Origin: Teichococcus deserti | GTDB taxonomy: Bacteria; Pseudomonadota; Alphaproteobacteria; Acetobacterales; Acetobacteraceae | Reading direction: 5' to 3' | Assembly (NCBI RefSeq): GCF_001982615.1 | Contig: NZ_MLCO01000026.1 | Span: 1-35,526, forward strand | Length of the DNA stretch: 35,526 nt | Shown: in pieces, positions 14,609-25,711 of the stretch | Layout of the letters: each line of letters opens with the position of its first letter | How positions within the stretch are numbered: position 1 is the stretch's first letter | The notes under the pieces: generated by a model | Seen by the model: only the letters and a program-made list of their open reading frames with translations | Told to the model about the DNA's origin: nothing | The model's database searches: none | Made by a program: the position numbers and the translations under genes

Positions 14609-14637
14609 CGGGGCGGGGCCGCTTTGCCCCCGCCCCG
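14609..14637 (+). promoter_or_regulatory. Perfect 10-bp GC stem-loop abutting the OsmC ribosome-binding site
   Basis: CGGGGCGGGG (14609-14618) pairs with CCCCGCCCCG (14628-14637) around a nine-base loop. The putative ribosome-binding site GGAG (14637-14640) starts at the last paired base, and the ATG follows at 14647. Such a stable structure should affect translation or transcript stability of the OsmC gene and possibly the whole rightward operon. No T-run follows, so it is unlikely to be a simple terminator. Confidence 0.5.
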
Positions 14638-14646
14638 GAGCCCGCC

Positions 14647-15192
14647 ATGTCCAGCCTGATCGGCTACCTCGCCCAAAAGCGTGACGCCCTGTTCCGCCTG
14701 CGTGAGCGCGCCGCCCGCCCTGACGCCCGCCCGCAGCCGCTCAGCGCCCGGGTCAGCGCCGAGGGCCGCAGCGGCATCCGCCGCATCCGCATCCGCGATT
14801 TCCAGCTGATCAGCGACAGCCCCGCGAGCTTCGCCGGCTACGACCTGGGGCCGAGCTCGCCCGAGCTGCAGCTCGGCGTGCTGGGCAGCTGCCTGACGCA
14901 TACCTTCCTGATCCAGGCGGCGCTGCTGCAGATCCCGCTGCACCGGGTCGAGGTGCAGGTCGACGGCCAGATCGATCCGCGCAGCGGCCAGCCCGGCTTC
15001 GAGACCGTGCCGCGCAACCCGCATGCGCTGCGCTACACCGTCGCGCTCGACTCCCCGGCCTCCGAGGAGGAGCTCGCGCAGCTGCATGCCGCCGTCCAGG
15101 CGAATTGTCCGATCCTGCACCTGCTGCGCGACCCGCAACCGATCGATGGCGCCCTCGCCCGTCTGCCTGCCCAGAGCGACGCGGCCGAATAG
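14647..15192 (+). CDS. OsmC-family protein (thiol peroxidase-like)
   Basis: 181 residues from the ATG at 14647 (MSSLIGYLAQKRDALFRLRE). The two conserved OsmC cysteines are visible: Cys82 in LGVLGSCLTHTFLIQAALLQ and Cys154 in AVQANCPILHLL. Homologues reduce organic hydroperoxides or, in related subfamilies, act on thiols. It is the first gene of the rightward operon, opposite the LLM monooxygenases. A role in dealing with reactive oxygen or sulfenic intermediates from flavin monooxygenase chemistry is plausible but inferred. Confidence 0.85.
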   Translation: MSSLIGYLAQKRDALFRLRERAARPDARPQPLSARVSAEGRSGIRRIRIRDFQLISDSPASFAGYDLGPSSPELQLGVLGSCLTHTFLIQAALLQIPLHRVEVQVDGQIDPRSGQPGFETVPRNPHALRYTVALDSPASEEELAQLHAAVQANCPILHLLRDPQPIDGALARLPAQSDAAE

Positions 15193-15232
15193 CCCGCATG
15201 CGCCCGCACCCTTTCCGCGAAAGCCCCGAGCG

Positions 15233-16843
15233 ATGAACCGACGCGACCTGATGCTGGCCGGCCTCGGCCTGGCCGCCCTGCCCGATCTCGCCCTGGCGCA
15301 AGGCCATGCGCATGCGACCGCCGCGGGGACGCCGGTGCGCGGCGGCACCGCGCGCATCGTGGTGGCCGAGCCGCCGATCCTGACCTCGGCCTTCATCACC
15401 ACCATGAACATCGGCATGGTGTCGTCGAAGATCCTCGAAGGCCTGGTCAGCTACGATCTCGAGCTGAAGCCGGTGCCGGCGCTGGCCGAATCCTGGGACA
15501 CGGCGGAGGACGGGTTGTCCGTCACCTTCAACCTGCGCCGCAATGTCCGCTGGCATGACGGCCGCCCCTTCGGCAGCGCCGATGTGCGCTTCACCTTGCT
15601 GGAGGTGTGGAAGAAGCTGCATCCCTTCGGCCGCGCCGTCTTCGCCAACGTGACCGCGGTGGAGACGCCGGACGACCACACGGTGACCATCCGCCTCTCG
15701 GCGCCGGCGCCCTATCTCTTCAACTACATCAACACCTATGGCGCGCAGATCCTGCCGCGCCATGTCTATGAAGGCACCGACGTCCTGCAGAACCCGGCCA
15801 ACACGGCGCCGATCGGCACCGGGCCTTTCCGGTTCAAGGAATGGGTGCGCGGCAGCCATGTCGCGCTGGAGCGCAACGCCGATTACTGGCAGCCGGGCAA
15901 GCCCTATCTCGACGGCGTGCTGTTCCGCTTCATCCCCGATCCCGTCGCCCGCACCGTGGCGCTGGAGGCCGGCGAGATCGACGTCACCATCGGCTCGCTG
16001 GTGCCGGTGACCAGCCTGCGCCGCTTCTCGGATGCGGCGAAGTACACGATCAACACCGATGACGGCCGCTTCCTCGCCTCGATTTTCCTGGCGCAGATCA
16101 ATGTGCGCCGCCCCTATGTCAGCGACCGCCGCGTGCGCCAGGCGCTGTCGCATGCGATCGACCGCGCGGCGCTGGTGCGGCTGGTCTGGCAGGGCTACGG
16201 CAAGCCGGCGACCGGGCCGATCCCTTCCTCCGTCAGCCAGTACTATGCGCGCGGCAATCCGCAGGGCTTCGACCCGAAGCGCGCCGAGGCGTTGCTGGAC
16301 GAGGCCGGCTTCAAGCGCGGCGCCGACGGCAAGCGCTTCCGCATCAACCTGGTCTCCGGCAGCGGCGACAGCCTGGAATCTAACCGCGCGGGCGAGTTCA
16401 TCAAGCAGTCCCTCGCCCGCATCGGCGTCGAGCTCGAGCTGATCATCGAGGATTCCGCTGCCTATCTGCGCCGCGTCTACACCGAGGCCGACTACGACAT
16501 CATGACGTCGAGCCTGCACAAGCTGCCCGATCCGACGCTGGGCGTGCAGCGTCTGTACTGGACGAAGAACATCGTCAGGGGCGCGCCCTGGACCAACGGC
16601 TCCGGCTATTCGAACCCCGAGCTCGACCGCATCATGGAAGCCGCCGCCGCCGAGGGCGATGCCGCGAAACGCCGCGCGCTGGTCACCCGCTGGCAGGCGA
16701 TCGTGCAGGAGGATGCGCCGATCCTCGACCTGGTGGAGCTGACCTGGACCACCGTCTCCACAGCGCGCTTCCGCAAGGACCGTCCACAGGGCGACGGCAT
16801 GTTCGCCGGGCTGGAGGATGCATGGCTGGCGCTGGCACGCTGA
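15233..16843 (+). CDS. Peptide/nickel-type ABC solute-binding protein (SBP family 5)
   Basis: 536 residues. The Tat-like signal peptide MNRRDLMLAGLGLAALPDLA ends near ALAQ. Family-5 landmarks include NLRRNVRWHDGRPFGSADVR, APIGTGPFRFKEWVRGSHVA and DRRVRQALSHAIDRAALVRL. The start at 15233 gives the signal peptide; the longer open frame upstream overlaps the OsmC gene. Its last 22 bases overlap the first permease gene, so it belongs to that transporter. DppA-like proteins bind peptides, opines, nickel chelates or glutathione. The cargo is not evident from sequence. Confidence 0.92.
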   Translation: MNRRDLMLAGLGLAALPDLALAQGHAHATAAGTPVRGGTARIVVAEPPILTSAFITTMNIGMVSSKILEGLVSYDLELKPVPALAESWDTAEDGLSVTFNLRRNVRWHDGRPFGSADVRFTLLEVWKKLHPFGRAVFANVTAVETPDDHTVTIRLSAPAPYLFNYINTYGAQILPRHVYEGTDVLQNPANTAPIGTGPFRFKEWVRGSHVALERNADYWQPGKPYLDGVLFRFIPDPVARTVALEAGEIDVTIGSLVPVTSLRRFSDAAKYTINTDDGRFLASIFLAQINVRRPYVSDRRVRQALSHAIDRAALVRLVWQGYGKPATGPIPSSVSQYYARGNPQGFDPKRAEALLDEAGFKRGADGKRFRINLVSGSGDSLESNRAGEFIKQSLARIGVELELIIEDSAAYLRRVYTEADYDIMTSSLHKLPDPTLGVQRLYWTKNIVRGAPWTNGSGYSNPELDRIMEAAAAEGDAAKRRALVTRWQAIVQEDAPILDLVELTWTTVSTARFRKDRPQGDGMFAGLEDAWLALAR

Positions 16844-17847
16844 GCGCGGCGCCCGCGGCACGCGGCGGGCTGCCGCCGCTGCTGCGCCGCCTGCTGCAGG
16901 TGGTGCCGGTGCTCTTCGGCATCGCTACGCTCAACTTCCTGATTCTCCAGCTGGCGCCTGGCGACGTCGTCGACGTCCTGGCCGGCGAGGCGGGGGCGGC
17001 GACGCCCGAGACCATGGCCGCGCTGCGCCAGAGCTTCGGCCTGGACCAGCCGGTCTGGCTGCAATACCTGCGCTATCTCGGCCAGCTTGCCAGCCTCGAT
17101 CTCGGCCATTCCTACCGGCTGAACCTGCCGGTGCGCGCGCTGATCCTGACGCGGCTGCCGCCCACCCTGCTGCTGATGGTCTCGGCGCTGCTGCTGGCCA
17201 TCGTGCTGGGCTCGCTGGCGGGCATCCTGGCAGCGCGGCAGGTCGGCGGCTGGCTCGACACGCTGCTCTCCGGCGTCACCCTGCTGAGCTATGCGGTGCC
17301 GACCTTCTGGCTCGGGCTGATGGCCATCGTGCTGTTCTCGGCGCGGCTCGGCTGGCTGCCCTCGGGCGGCATGCTGACCATTGGCGCGTCGCATGACGGG
17401 TTGGCACTGCTGCAGGACCTGGCGGCACATCTGGTGCTGCCGGCGGTGACGCTCAGCACCTTCTACCTCGCGGTCTATGCGCGGCTGGTGCGCAGCGCCA
17501 TGCTGGAGCTGCACGGTGCCGACTTCATCCGCACCGCCCGCGCCAAGGGCGCCGGCGAATGGCGCATCACGCTGCACCACGCCTTCCGCAACGCGCTGCT
17601 GCCGATGGTCACCATGGCGGGCTACCAGGCGGCCTCGCTGCTCAGCGGTGCGGTGCTGGTGGAGACGGTGTTCTCCTGGCCCGGCCTCGGCCGCCTCGCC
17701 TATGAGGCAATCCGCACCCGCGACCTGAACCTGCTGCTCGGCATTCTGTTCTTCAGTTCGATCCTTGTCGTCATCGTCAACATTGCCATCGACGGGGTCT
17801 ATCGCCTGGTCGATCCGCGCGTGGCGCCGAGGGCGCGGCGGGCATGA
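16822..17847 (+). CDS. ABC transporter permease, DppB type
   Basis: 341 residues, six predicted membrane segments. The first (LLQVVPVLFGIATLNFLILQ) is typical of DppB/OppB, followed by LAPGDVVDVLAGEAG and DLGHSYRLNLPV. The coupling-helix EAA-like loop reads HGADFIRTARAKGAGEWRIT, with the C-terminal segment VETVFSWPGLGRLAYEAI. It overlaps the binding-protein gene by 22 bp and the next permease by four, so the transporter is translationally coupled. Confidence 0.92.
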   Translation: MAGAGTLSAAPAARGGLPPLLRRLLQVVPVLFGIATLNFLILQLAPGDVVDVLAGEAGAATPETMAALRQSFGLDQPVWLQYLRYLGQLASLDLGHSYRLNLPVRALILTRLPPTLLLMVSALLLAIVLGSLAGILAARQVGGWLDTLLSGVTLLSYAVPTFWLGLMAIVLFSARLGWLPSGGMLTIGASHDGLALLQDLAAHLVLPAVTLSTFYLAVYARLVRSAMLELHGADFIRTARAKGAGEWRITLHHAFRNALLPMVTMAGYQAASLLSGAVLVETVFSWPGLGRLAYEAIRTRDLNLLLGILFFSSILVVIVNIAIDGVYRLVDPRVAPRARRA

Positions 17848-18689
17848 GCACGCGCCATCCCGGCCTGCTGCGCCGGCTGCTGACGCACCGCCAGGGCGGC
17901 GCCGGCCTGCTGCTGCTGCTGGCCATCCTGCTGCTGGCCGCGGCCGGCCCGCTGCTCTGGCCGGGCGACCCCTGGGAGATGGCGGCGCCGCCAATGCTCT
18001 GGCCTGGCGAGGACGCCGCCAACCCGCTCGGCTCCGACGTGATGGGGCGTGACCTGCTGACCGGACTGGTCTCCGGCGCGCGGGTTTCGCTGATGGTGGG
18101 GCTGGTCAGCACGCTGATCGCCGCCGTCCTGGGGACGCTGATCGGCGCAGTGGGCGGCTATCATGGCGGCCGCATCGACGCCGCGCTGATGCGGCTGACC
18201 GAGTTGTTCCAGACGGTGCCGACCTTCGTCCTCGCCGTGGTGCTGGTCGCTGTCTTCCGCCCCTCGGTCGCGACCGCGGTGCTGGCCATCGGCATCGTCT
18301 CCTGGCCGGCGACGGCGCGGCTGGTGCGCGCCCAGGTGCTGTCGCTGCGCGGCCGCGACTTCATCCTGGCGGCCGAGACCTACGGCATGGGCACCGCGCG
18401 GCTGCTCTGGACACAGATCCTGCCCAATGCGCTGCCGCCGGTCATCGCCATCTCCAGCCTGACCATCGCCCATGCCATCCAGACCGAGGCGGCGCTGGCC
18501 TTCCTCGGCCTCGGCGACCCGAACGTGATGAGCTGGGGCACCATCATCGGCGGCGGCCGCGAGCAGCTGGTGGAGGCCTGGTATGTCTGTGGCCTGTCCG
18601 GCATCGCGCTGGTCGTCACCGTCCTCGCCTTCAACCTGCTGGGCGAGGGGCTGAACGACTGCCTCAACCCGCATCTGCGCAGCCAATGA
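17844..18689 (+). CDS. ABC transporter permease, DppC type
   Basis: 281 residues with an N-terminal membrane anchor (GGAGLLLLLAILLLAAAGPL), the DppC signature NPLGSDVMGRDLLTGLVSGA and five further membrane segments. The ATPase-coupling loop reads LRGRDFILAAETYGMGTARL. Overlaps of four bases with both neighbours (ATGA) mark one operon. It pairs with the 16822 permease to form the heterodimeric channel of importer 1. Confidence 0.92.
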   Translation: MSTRHPGLLRRLLTHRQGGAGLLLLLAILLLAAAGPLLWPGDPWEMAAPPMLWPGEDAANPLGSDVMGRDLLTGLVSGARVSLMVGLVSTLIAAVLGTLIGAVGGYHGGRIDAALMRLTELFQTVPTFVLAVVLVAVFRPSVATAVLAIGIVSWPATARLVRAQVLSLRGRDFILAAETYGMGTARLLWTQILPNALPPVIAISSLTIAHAIQTEAALAFLGLGDPNVMSWGTIIGGGREQLVEAWYVCGLSGIALVVTVLAFNLLGEGLNDCLNPHLRSQ

Positions 18690-19684
18690 CCATGACCCTG
18701 CTCGAGGTTTCCTCCCTGCGCACCAGCTTCGCGACCCGCTCGGGACGGCTCGGCATCCTGCGCGACGTCAGCTTCGCCATCGCCCGCGGCGAGACCGTCG
18801 CGCTGGTCGGCGAAAGCGGCAGCGGCAAGTCGGTGACCGCCGCCTCGATCCTGCGGCTGGTGGAGGCCGCCGGCGGCCGCATCGATGCCGGCCGCGTCAG
18901 CTTCGAGGGCGAGGACCTGCTGTCCCTCTCCCCCGCCAGGCTGCGCGCGCTGCGCGGCGGCCGCATCGGCATGATCTTCCAGGAGCCACTCTCGGCGCTG
19001 AACCCGGTGCAGCGCATCGGCGACCAGATCGCCGAGGCGGTGCGGCTGCATCGCCCGCTGTCGCGCCGCGCCGCCTGGGGCCGCGCGGTGGAGCTTCTCT
19101 CCCTGGTGCAGATCCCGGCGCCCGGCCTGCGCGCGCGCGACTATCCGCATCAATTGTCGGGCGGCCAGCGGCAGCGCGCGATGATCGCCATGGCGCTGGC
19201 CTGCGATCCGGCGCTGCTGATCGCCGACGAGCCGACCACCGCGCTCGACGTCATCACCCAGGCGCAGATCCTGTCGCTGCTTGCCGAGCTGCGCGACCGG
19301 CTGGGCATGGCGCTGCTGCTGATCACCCATGACCTGGGCGTGGTCGCCGGCGTCGCCGACCGCATCGTCGTGCTCTATGCCGGCCAGGTTGTCGAGCAGG
19401 GGCCGGTGGCCGAGATCTTCGCGGCGCCGGCGCATCCCTACACACGCGGGCTGCTCGACGCCGTGCGGCTGGACACCCTGACGCCGGGCACCGCGCTGCC
19501 GGAGATCCCCGGCCTGGTGCCGCCGCTCGACGCGCTGCCGGCCGGCTGTGCCTTCGCGCCGCGCTGCGGCCGCGCCGATGCGCGCTGCCGGTCCGCAGCG
19601 CCGCCCATGCCGCCCGGGGGCGCGCGCCAGGCCGCCTGCTTCCATCCCCTGCCCGCCCCGCTGCCCGGAGGCCACGCCGCATGA
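18686..19684 (+). CDS. ABC transporter ATPase, DppD type
   Basis: 332 residues. Walker A is GESGSGKS, the signature LSGGQRQR, Walker [14 protein letters not shown] and the switch histidine ITHDLG. The C-terminal oligopeptide/dipeptide extension carries a cysteine cluster ([14 protein letters not shown] plus a later Cys), as in DppD-like ATPases where related clusters hold an Fe-S centre. It overlaps both neighbouring genes by four bases. It supplies one of the two nucleotide-binding subunits of importer 1. Confidence 0.93.
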   Translation: MTMTLLEVSSLRTSFATRSGRLGILRDVSFAIARGETVALVGESGSGKSVTAASILRLVEAAGGRIDAGRVSFEGEDLLSLSPARLRALRGGRIGMIFQEPLSALNPVQRIGDQIAEAVRLHRPLSRRAAWGRAVELLSLVQIPAPGLRARDYPHQLSGGQRQRAMIAMALACDPALLIADEPTTALDVITQAQILSLLAELRDRLGMALLLITHDLGVVAGVADRIVVLYAGQVVEQGPVAEIFAAPAHPYTRGLLDAVRLDTLTPGTALPEIPGLVPPLDALPAGCAFAPRCGRADARCRSAAPPMPPGGARQAACFHPLPAPLPGGHAA

Positions 19685-20631
19685 CCGCGCCGCTGCTGGA
19701 AATCCGCCGCGCCGTTCGGCATTTCGACACGCCGGCCGGGCGGGTGCGCGCGGTGGATGATGTCAGCCTCAGCATCCAGCCCGGCGAGACGCTGGGGCTG
19801 GTGGGCGAGAGCGGCTGCGGCAAGTCGACCCTGGCGCGGCTGGCGATGAAGCTGGTGCCGCCGCAATCCGGCGCCATCCTCTTCGAGGGCGACGACGTCG
19901 CGACCGCCAATCGCGCCACCCTGGCCCGCTATCGCGCGCGGATGCAGATGGTCTTCCAGGATCCGCTGTCGGCGCTGAACCCGCGCGAGAGCATCTTCCG
20001 CATCCTGGAGCAGCCGCTGCTGGTGCATCGCCGCGGCGACCGCGCGGCGCGGCAGGCGCGCATCGCGCAGCTGCTGCAGCAGGTCGGGCTGCGGCCGGAA
20101 GTCGCGCTCCGCTATCCGCACGAGCTGTCGGGCGGCCAGCGGCAGCGCGTCGGCATCGCCCGCGCCCTGGCGCTGGAGCCGCGGCTGCTGCTCTGCGACG
20201 AGGCGGTCTCGGCGCTCGACGTCTCGGTGCGCGCCCAGGTGCTGAACCTGCTGCTGCGCCTGCGCGCCGAGCTCGGCCTGGCGGCGCTGTTCATCTCGCA
20301 CGATCTCGCGGTGGTGCGGCATGTCGCCGATCGCGTGGCGGTCATGTATCTCGGGCAGGTGGTGGAGGAAGCGCCGCGCGACGCGCTGTGGCAGCAGCCG
20401 CGCCATCCCTATACCCGGGCGCTGATGGCGGCGACGCCGGTCGCCGATCCCGCCGAGGCGCGCGCCCGCCCGCCTTTGCCGCTGCAGGGCGAGTTGCCCG
20501 ATCCGATCGATCCGCCCGCCGGCTGCCGCTTCCATCCGCGCTGTCCGATGGCCGAGCCGCGCTGCCGCGTCGAGGCGCCGGTGCTGCGCGCCATCGCCGC
20601 CGGTCACGCCGTCGCCTGCCACCGCCCCTGA
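19681..20631 (+). CDS. ABC transporter ATPase, DppF type
   Basis: 316 residues. Walker A is GESGCGKST, the signature [15 protein letters not shown], Walker B LLLCDEAVSALD and the switch ISHDLAVV. The C-terminal family domain has CRFHPRCPMAEPRC. The ATG overlaps the DppD stop (ATGA). With the two permeases and DppD it completes importer 1. The next gene begins after 29 bp with its own ribosome-binding site, so it could be regulated separately. Confidence 0.93.
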   Translation: MTAPLLEIRRAVRHFDTPAGRVRAVDDVSLSIQPGETLGLVGESGCGKSTLARLAMKLVPPQSGAILFEGDDVATANRATLARYRARMQMVFQDPLSALNPRESIFRILEQPLLVHRRGDRAARQARIAQLLQQVGLRPEVALRYPHELSGGQRQRVGIARALALEPRLLLCDEAVSALDVSVRAQVLNLLLRLRAELGLAALFISHDLAVVRHVADRVAVMYLGQVVEEAPRDALWQQPRHPYTRALMAATPVADPAEARARPPLPLQGELPDPIDPPAGCRFHPRCPMAEPRCRVEAPVLRAIAAGHAVACHRP

Positions 20632-20660
20632 GCGCGACACCTTCCGTCTGGAGACCCATC

Positions 20661-22277
20661 ATGCCCCTCGCCCGCCGCGCGCTGCTGACGCTGCTTTCCG
20701 GTTCCGCTGCCCTGCTGGCTGCCCCTGCCGTCGCGCAAACCGCGTCCCCGCGGAGATCGGGTGGCGAGCTGACCTTCCTGATCGGCTCGCTCGACAGCGG
20801 CTGGGGGCTGAACGAGAAGGTCGACAGCTACACAGGCATCGTCTGGGGCCAGTTGGCCGACAAGATCGTGCATGTCGACGACAAGGGCGAGGCGACGCCC
20901 TGGATCGCCGAGCGCTGGGAGGAGAATGCCGGCCAGTCCGAATTCATCCTGCATCTGCGCGCCGGCCCCAGCTTCGCCGACGGCTCGCCGGTCGATGCCA
21001 GGGCGGTGGCCGCGAATATCGAGCTCTGGGCACGCGGCGACACCAGCCGGGGCGTCGGCCGGCTCGGCCTGTTTCCCTCCAGCACCTACAAGGGATCGGA
21101 GGTGCTGGACGATCGGCGGGTCAGGGTCAGCTTCACCCGGCCGACGCTCAGCTTCATCCCGACGCTGGGCTACCACAAGACGGTGCTGCGTTCGCTGGCC
21201 AGCCTGAACCTGAAGGCCGAGGAGCTCGGCAATCTCGACCGGCAGATCGGCAGCGGCCCCTTCACCCTGCAGTCCTGGCTGGAGGGCGACCATGTCGTGC
21301 TGCGCCGCCGCCCCGACTACAACTGGGGCCCGCAGGCGCTCGCGCATCAGGGCCCGGCCAGCCTGGAGCGCATCACCTTCAAGGTGGTCAAGGACGCCGC
21401 CATCCGCGCCGCCGCGCTGCAGGCCGGGCAGGCGCAGATCGCGCTGAACATCGCGCCGCATGAGCTGCGGCCGCTGAAGGCGCGCGGCATCCGCGCCGTG
21501 GCGCCGGACAGCCTGGGCTTCGTCAGCGGCTTCAGCGTCAACACCCGCGCGCCCTTCTTCGACGATGTGCGCCTCCGCCAGGCGCTGCAGCACGCCATCG
21601 ACCGGCAGGAGATCCTCGACACCGTCTTCACCGAGGACTGGAAGCCGGTCACCACCCTGCTGCAGCCCAACGTTCCCGAGGCGGCGGACCTCAGCGCCCT
21701 GCTCGCCTACGACCCGGAGAAGTCGAACCGCCTGCTGGAGGAGGCCGGCTGGCAGCGCGGCGCCGACGGCATCCGCGCCCGCGGCAGCGACAAGCTGCGC
21801 TTCAACCTGTTCGCCAGCCCCTGGGTCGGCACCTCGAAGCAGGTCGACGAGGTGATCGTGCAGCAGCTGCAGAAGGTCGGCATCGCGGCGCGGCTGCAGG
21901 TGGTCGACATCGCCACCTTCAACGCCCGCGTGCGCAACAACGACAGCGTGCCGCTGCGCGAGATCAGCCGCAGCTTCCTCGATGCCGGCGTGGTCGGCAA
22001 TGTGCTGACCGATGCCGACAGGGGCGACAACTGGTTCAAGCTGGGCCAGAGCAATGAGACGCTGAACCGCCTGGCGCAGGACATCGCGACCGCCGTCGAC
22101 CGCCGCAGCCGCGCCGAGACGCTGAAGGAGGCGCAGCGCTACGTGCTGGAGCAGGGGCTGTTCATCCCGACCGCGCAGCTGAACCAGCGCCTCTACGTCC
22201 AGGCTGGCACGGTGAAGGGCGAGGCCTATAGCGGCGGCGGTTATGCGCTCTATCACGGCGCCTGGCTGGATGCCTGA
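20661..22277 (+). CDS. Peptide/nickel-type ABC solute-binding protein (importer 2)
   Basis: 538 residues. Signal peptide MPLARRALLTLLSGSAALLA ends near AVAQ; the two arginines suggest Tat export. Family-5 landmarks: FILHLRAGPSFADGSPVDAR, QIGSGPFTLQSWLEGDHVVL and DDVRLRQALQHAIDRQEILD. CTGGAGA precedes the ATG at 20661. It is divergent from the other two binding proteins of the locus, suggesting a different ligand. The next gene, the permease, begins after 17 bp. Confidence 0.92.
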   Translation: MPLARRALLTLLSGSAALLAAPAVAQTASPRRSGGELTFLIGSLDSGWGLNEKVDSYTGIVWGQLADKIVHVDDKGEATPWIAERWEENAGQSEFILHLRAGPSFADGSPVDARAVAANIELWARGDTSRGVGRLGLFPSSTYKGSEVLDDRRVRVSFTRPTLSFIPTLGYHKTVLRSLASLNLKAEELGNLDRQIGSGPFTLQSWLEGDHVVLRRRPDYNWGPQALAHQGPASLERITFKVVKDAAIRAAALQAGQAQIALNIAPHELRPLKARGIRAVAPDSLGFVSGFSVNTRAPFFDDVRLRQALQHAIDRQEILDTVFTEDWKPVTTLLQPNVPEAADLSALLAYDPEKSNRLLEEAGWQRGADGIRARGSDKLRFNLFASPWVGTSKQVDEVIVQQLQKVGIAARLQVVDIATFNARVRNNDSVPLREISRSFLDAGVVGNVLTDADRGDNWFKLGQSNETLNRLAQDIATAVDRRSRAETLKEAQRYVLEQGLFIPTAQLNQRLYVQAGTVKGEAYSGGGYALYHGAWLDA

Positions 22278-22294
22278 GCCCGGGTCGCCGCGCC

Positions 22295-23260
22295 ATGTCT
22301 CGACAGAGCTTCCTTCCCTTCGCGGCGCGGCGGCTGGGCCATGCGCTGGTCGTCATCCTGCTCGCCTACAGCTTCACCTTCCTGATCATCTCCGTGCTGC
22401 CGGGCGACCCGGTCAGCAACATGCTGCTCGACCCCGAGAACGGCTTCACCGAGGAGGAGATCGCACCGATCATCGCGCATTACGGGCTGGACCGTCCGGT
22501 GCTGGAGCAGTGGTGGAGGGCGATCTCCCGCTTCGCGCTGGGCGATCTCGGCATTTCGCTGCGCGCCAGCCGCCCGGTCTCCGCCATGCTGCTGGAGGCG
22601 CTGCCCTCCACCCTGGTGCTGGCGGGCACGGCCATGCTGGTGGCGCTGCTGCTGGCGCTGGCCATCGCCTATGCCTCGCAGAGCCTGCCGCGGCGCTGGG
22701 GCCAGGGGGTGGCGCGGGTGCTGCCGGCGCTGTCGCTCTCGGTGCCGAGCTTCGTCATCGGCCTGGTGCTGATCCAGGTCTTCGCCTTCCAGCTCGGCCT
22801 GTTCCGCATCACCGATCCGAACGGCGCCGCCGCCACCGTCTTCGCGGCCCTCGCCCTCGGCATCCCGGTCTCGGCGCAGATCGCCGAGGTGCTGATCGCC
22901 AATCTCGACCACGAGGCGGGCCAGGAGTATTTCGCCGTGGCCAGGGCGCGCGGGCTGCGGCTGTCGCAGCTTTTCGCGCGGCACCAGCTGCGGCCCTCGG
23001 CCCTGCCGGTGGTGACGATGATCGCGGTCAGCATCGGCGAGCTGCTGGGCGGGTCGCTGATCACCGAGACCATCTTCGGCCGCAAGGGCGTGGGCTCCCT
23101 GGTGCAGAGCGCCGTGGTGACGCAGGACTTCCCCGTGCTGCAGTCGCTGGTCTCGCTGGCCGCCGTGGTCTTCGTCCTGGTCAACCTGGCGGCCGACCTG
23201 CTCTACCCGCTGCTCGACCCGCGGCTGCGGCGGCGCGCCGCGGCGGGGCGGCCGGCATGA
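22295..23260 (+). CDS. ABC transporter permease, DppB type (importer 2)
   Basis: 321 residues with six predicted membrane segments. The first (ALVVILLAYSFTFLIISVLP) is followed by GDPVSNMLLDPENGFTEEEI and DLGISLRASRPVSAML. The coupling loop is EAGQEYFAVARARGLRLSQL, and the end is typical (ETIFGRKGVGSLVQSAVV). It starts 17 bp after the binding protein and overlaps the next permease by ATGA. Confidence 0.92.
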   Translation: MSRQSFLPFAARRLGHALVVILLAYSFTFLIISVLPGDPVSNMLLDPENGFTEEEIAPIIAHYGLDRPVLEQWWRAISRFALGDLGISLRASRPVSAMLLEALPSTLVLAGTAMLVALLLALAIAYASQSLPRRWGQGVARVLPALSLSVPSFVIGLVLIQVFAFQLGLFRITDPNGAAATVFAALALGIPVSAQIAEVLIANLDHEAGQEYFAVARARGLRLSQLFARHQLRPSALPVVTMIAVSIGELLGGSLITETIFGRKGVGSLVQSAVVTQDFPVLQSLVSLAAVVFVLVNLAADLLYPLLDPRLRRRAAAGRPA

Positions 23261-24079
23261 GCGCGACCACCTTCTCGCCCGCCGGCCGGCGCGGCCGGGT
23301 CGGCGCGCAGCCGCTCGCGGTGCTGCTCTCCTTCGCCGTTCTCGCGCTGGTCGTCGGCTGGTCGGCGGCGCCCTGGCTGTTCACCGGCAACGATCCCTTC
23401 TTCGGGGTCACCGCCCGGAAGCTGCTGCCGCCCTCGGCGGAGCACTGGCTCGGCACCGATCATCTGGGGCGCGACCTCTATGCCCGCATCGTGCATGGCA
23501 CCTGGTCGTCGGTCACCAGCGCGCTGATCGCCACGGTGATCGGCCTGGCGGTGGGCGGGCTGCTGGGCCTGGCCAGCGGCTTCCTGGGCGGCTGGGTCGA
23601 CACGGTCATCGGCCGGCTGATCGACATGCTGCTGGCCATCCCGAACTTCCTGCTCGCCGTGGTCATCGTCAGCGCCTTCGGCTTCCAGACCATCAATGTC
23701 GCCATCGCGACCGGCGTCGCCTCGGTCGCCGTCTTCGCCCGGCTGATGCGCTCGGAGGTGATGAAGACCTCGACGGCCGTCTTCGTCGAGGCCTCGGCCC
23801 TGGCCGGCGGGCGCCCGGCGCATGTGCTGCTGCGCCACGTGCTGCCCAATGCCTATCGCTCGGTGGTGGCGCTGGCGGTGCTGCAGTTCGGCACCTCGAT
23901 CCTGACCATCGCCGGCCTGGCCTTCCTCGGCTATGGCGATCCCCCGCCGGCCGCCGACTGGGGCCTGCTGGTGGCCAATGGCAAGGACTATCCCAGCTCG
24001 CCCTGGCTGGTCTTCGCGCCTGCGGCGGTGATCGTGGTCACCGTGCTGGCCATCAACCGCCTCAGCCGCTGGATCCGCC

Positions 24080-24090
<11 letters not shown>
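23257..24090 (+). CDS. ABC transporter permease, DppC type (importer 2)
   Basis: 277 residues from the ATG at 23257. The frame is open far upstream, but that part is a shadow of the DppB gene. DppC motif HWLGTDHLGRDLYARIVHGT and coupling loop STAVFVEASALAGGRPAHVL are present, with about six membrane segments. It overlaps the upstream stop by four bases and the fused ATPase gene by eleven. Confidence 0.9.

Positions 24091-25710
<1,620 letters not shown>

Positions 25711-25711
<1 letters not shown>

Larger units (their letters stand above)
14260..14646. other. 387-bp divergent control region between the two operons
   Basis: No convincing gene lies here. The OsmC frame is open back to 14479, but its extension has no family similarity. 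The stretch 14460-14605 is much AT-richer than its surroundings (for example GCTATTTATTATATTGACTC near 14565) and is where promoters for the rightward operon are expected. It contains a 15-bp dyad at 14479-14493 and a strong GC hairpin at 14609-14637 just before the OsmC gene. No known riboswitch consensus could be matched by eye. TAACCCTTT near 14472 recalls part of the TPP motif, but the rest is absent. Confidence 0.6.

Noticed and set aside
20604-22256. 550-codon minus-strand frame
   Set aside because: Antisense shadow of the importer-2 binding protein in very GC-rich DNA.
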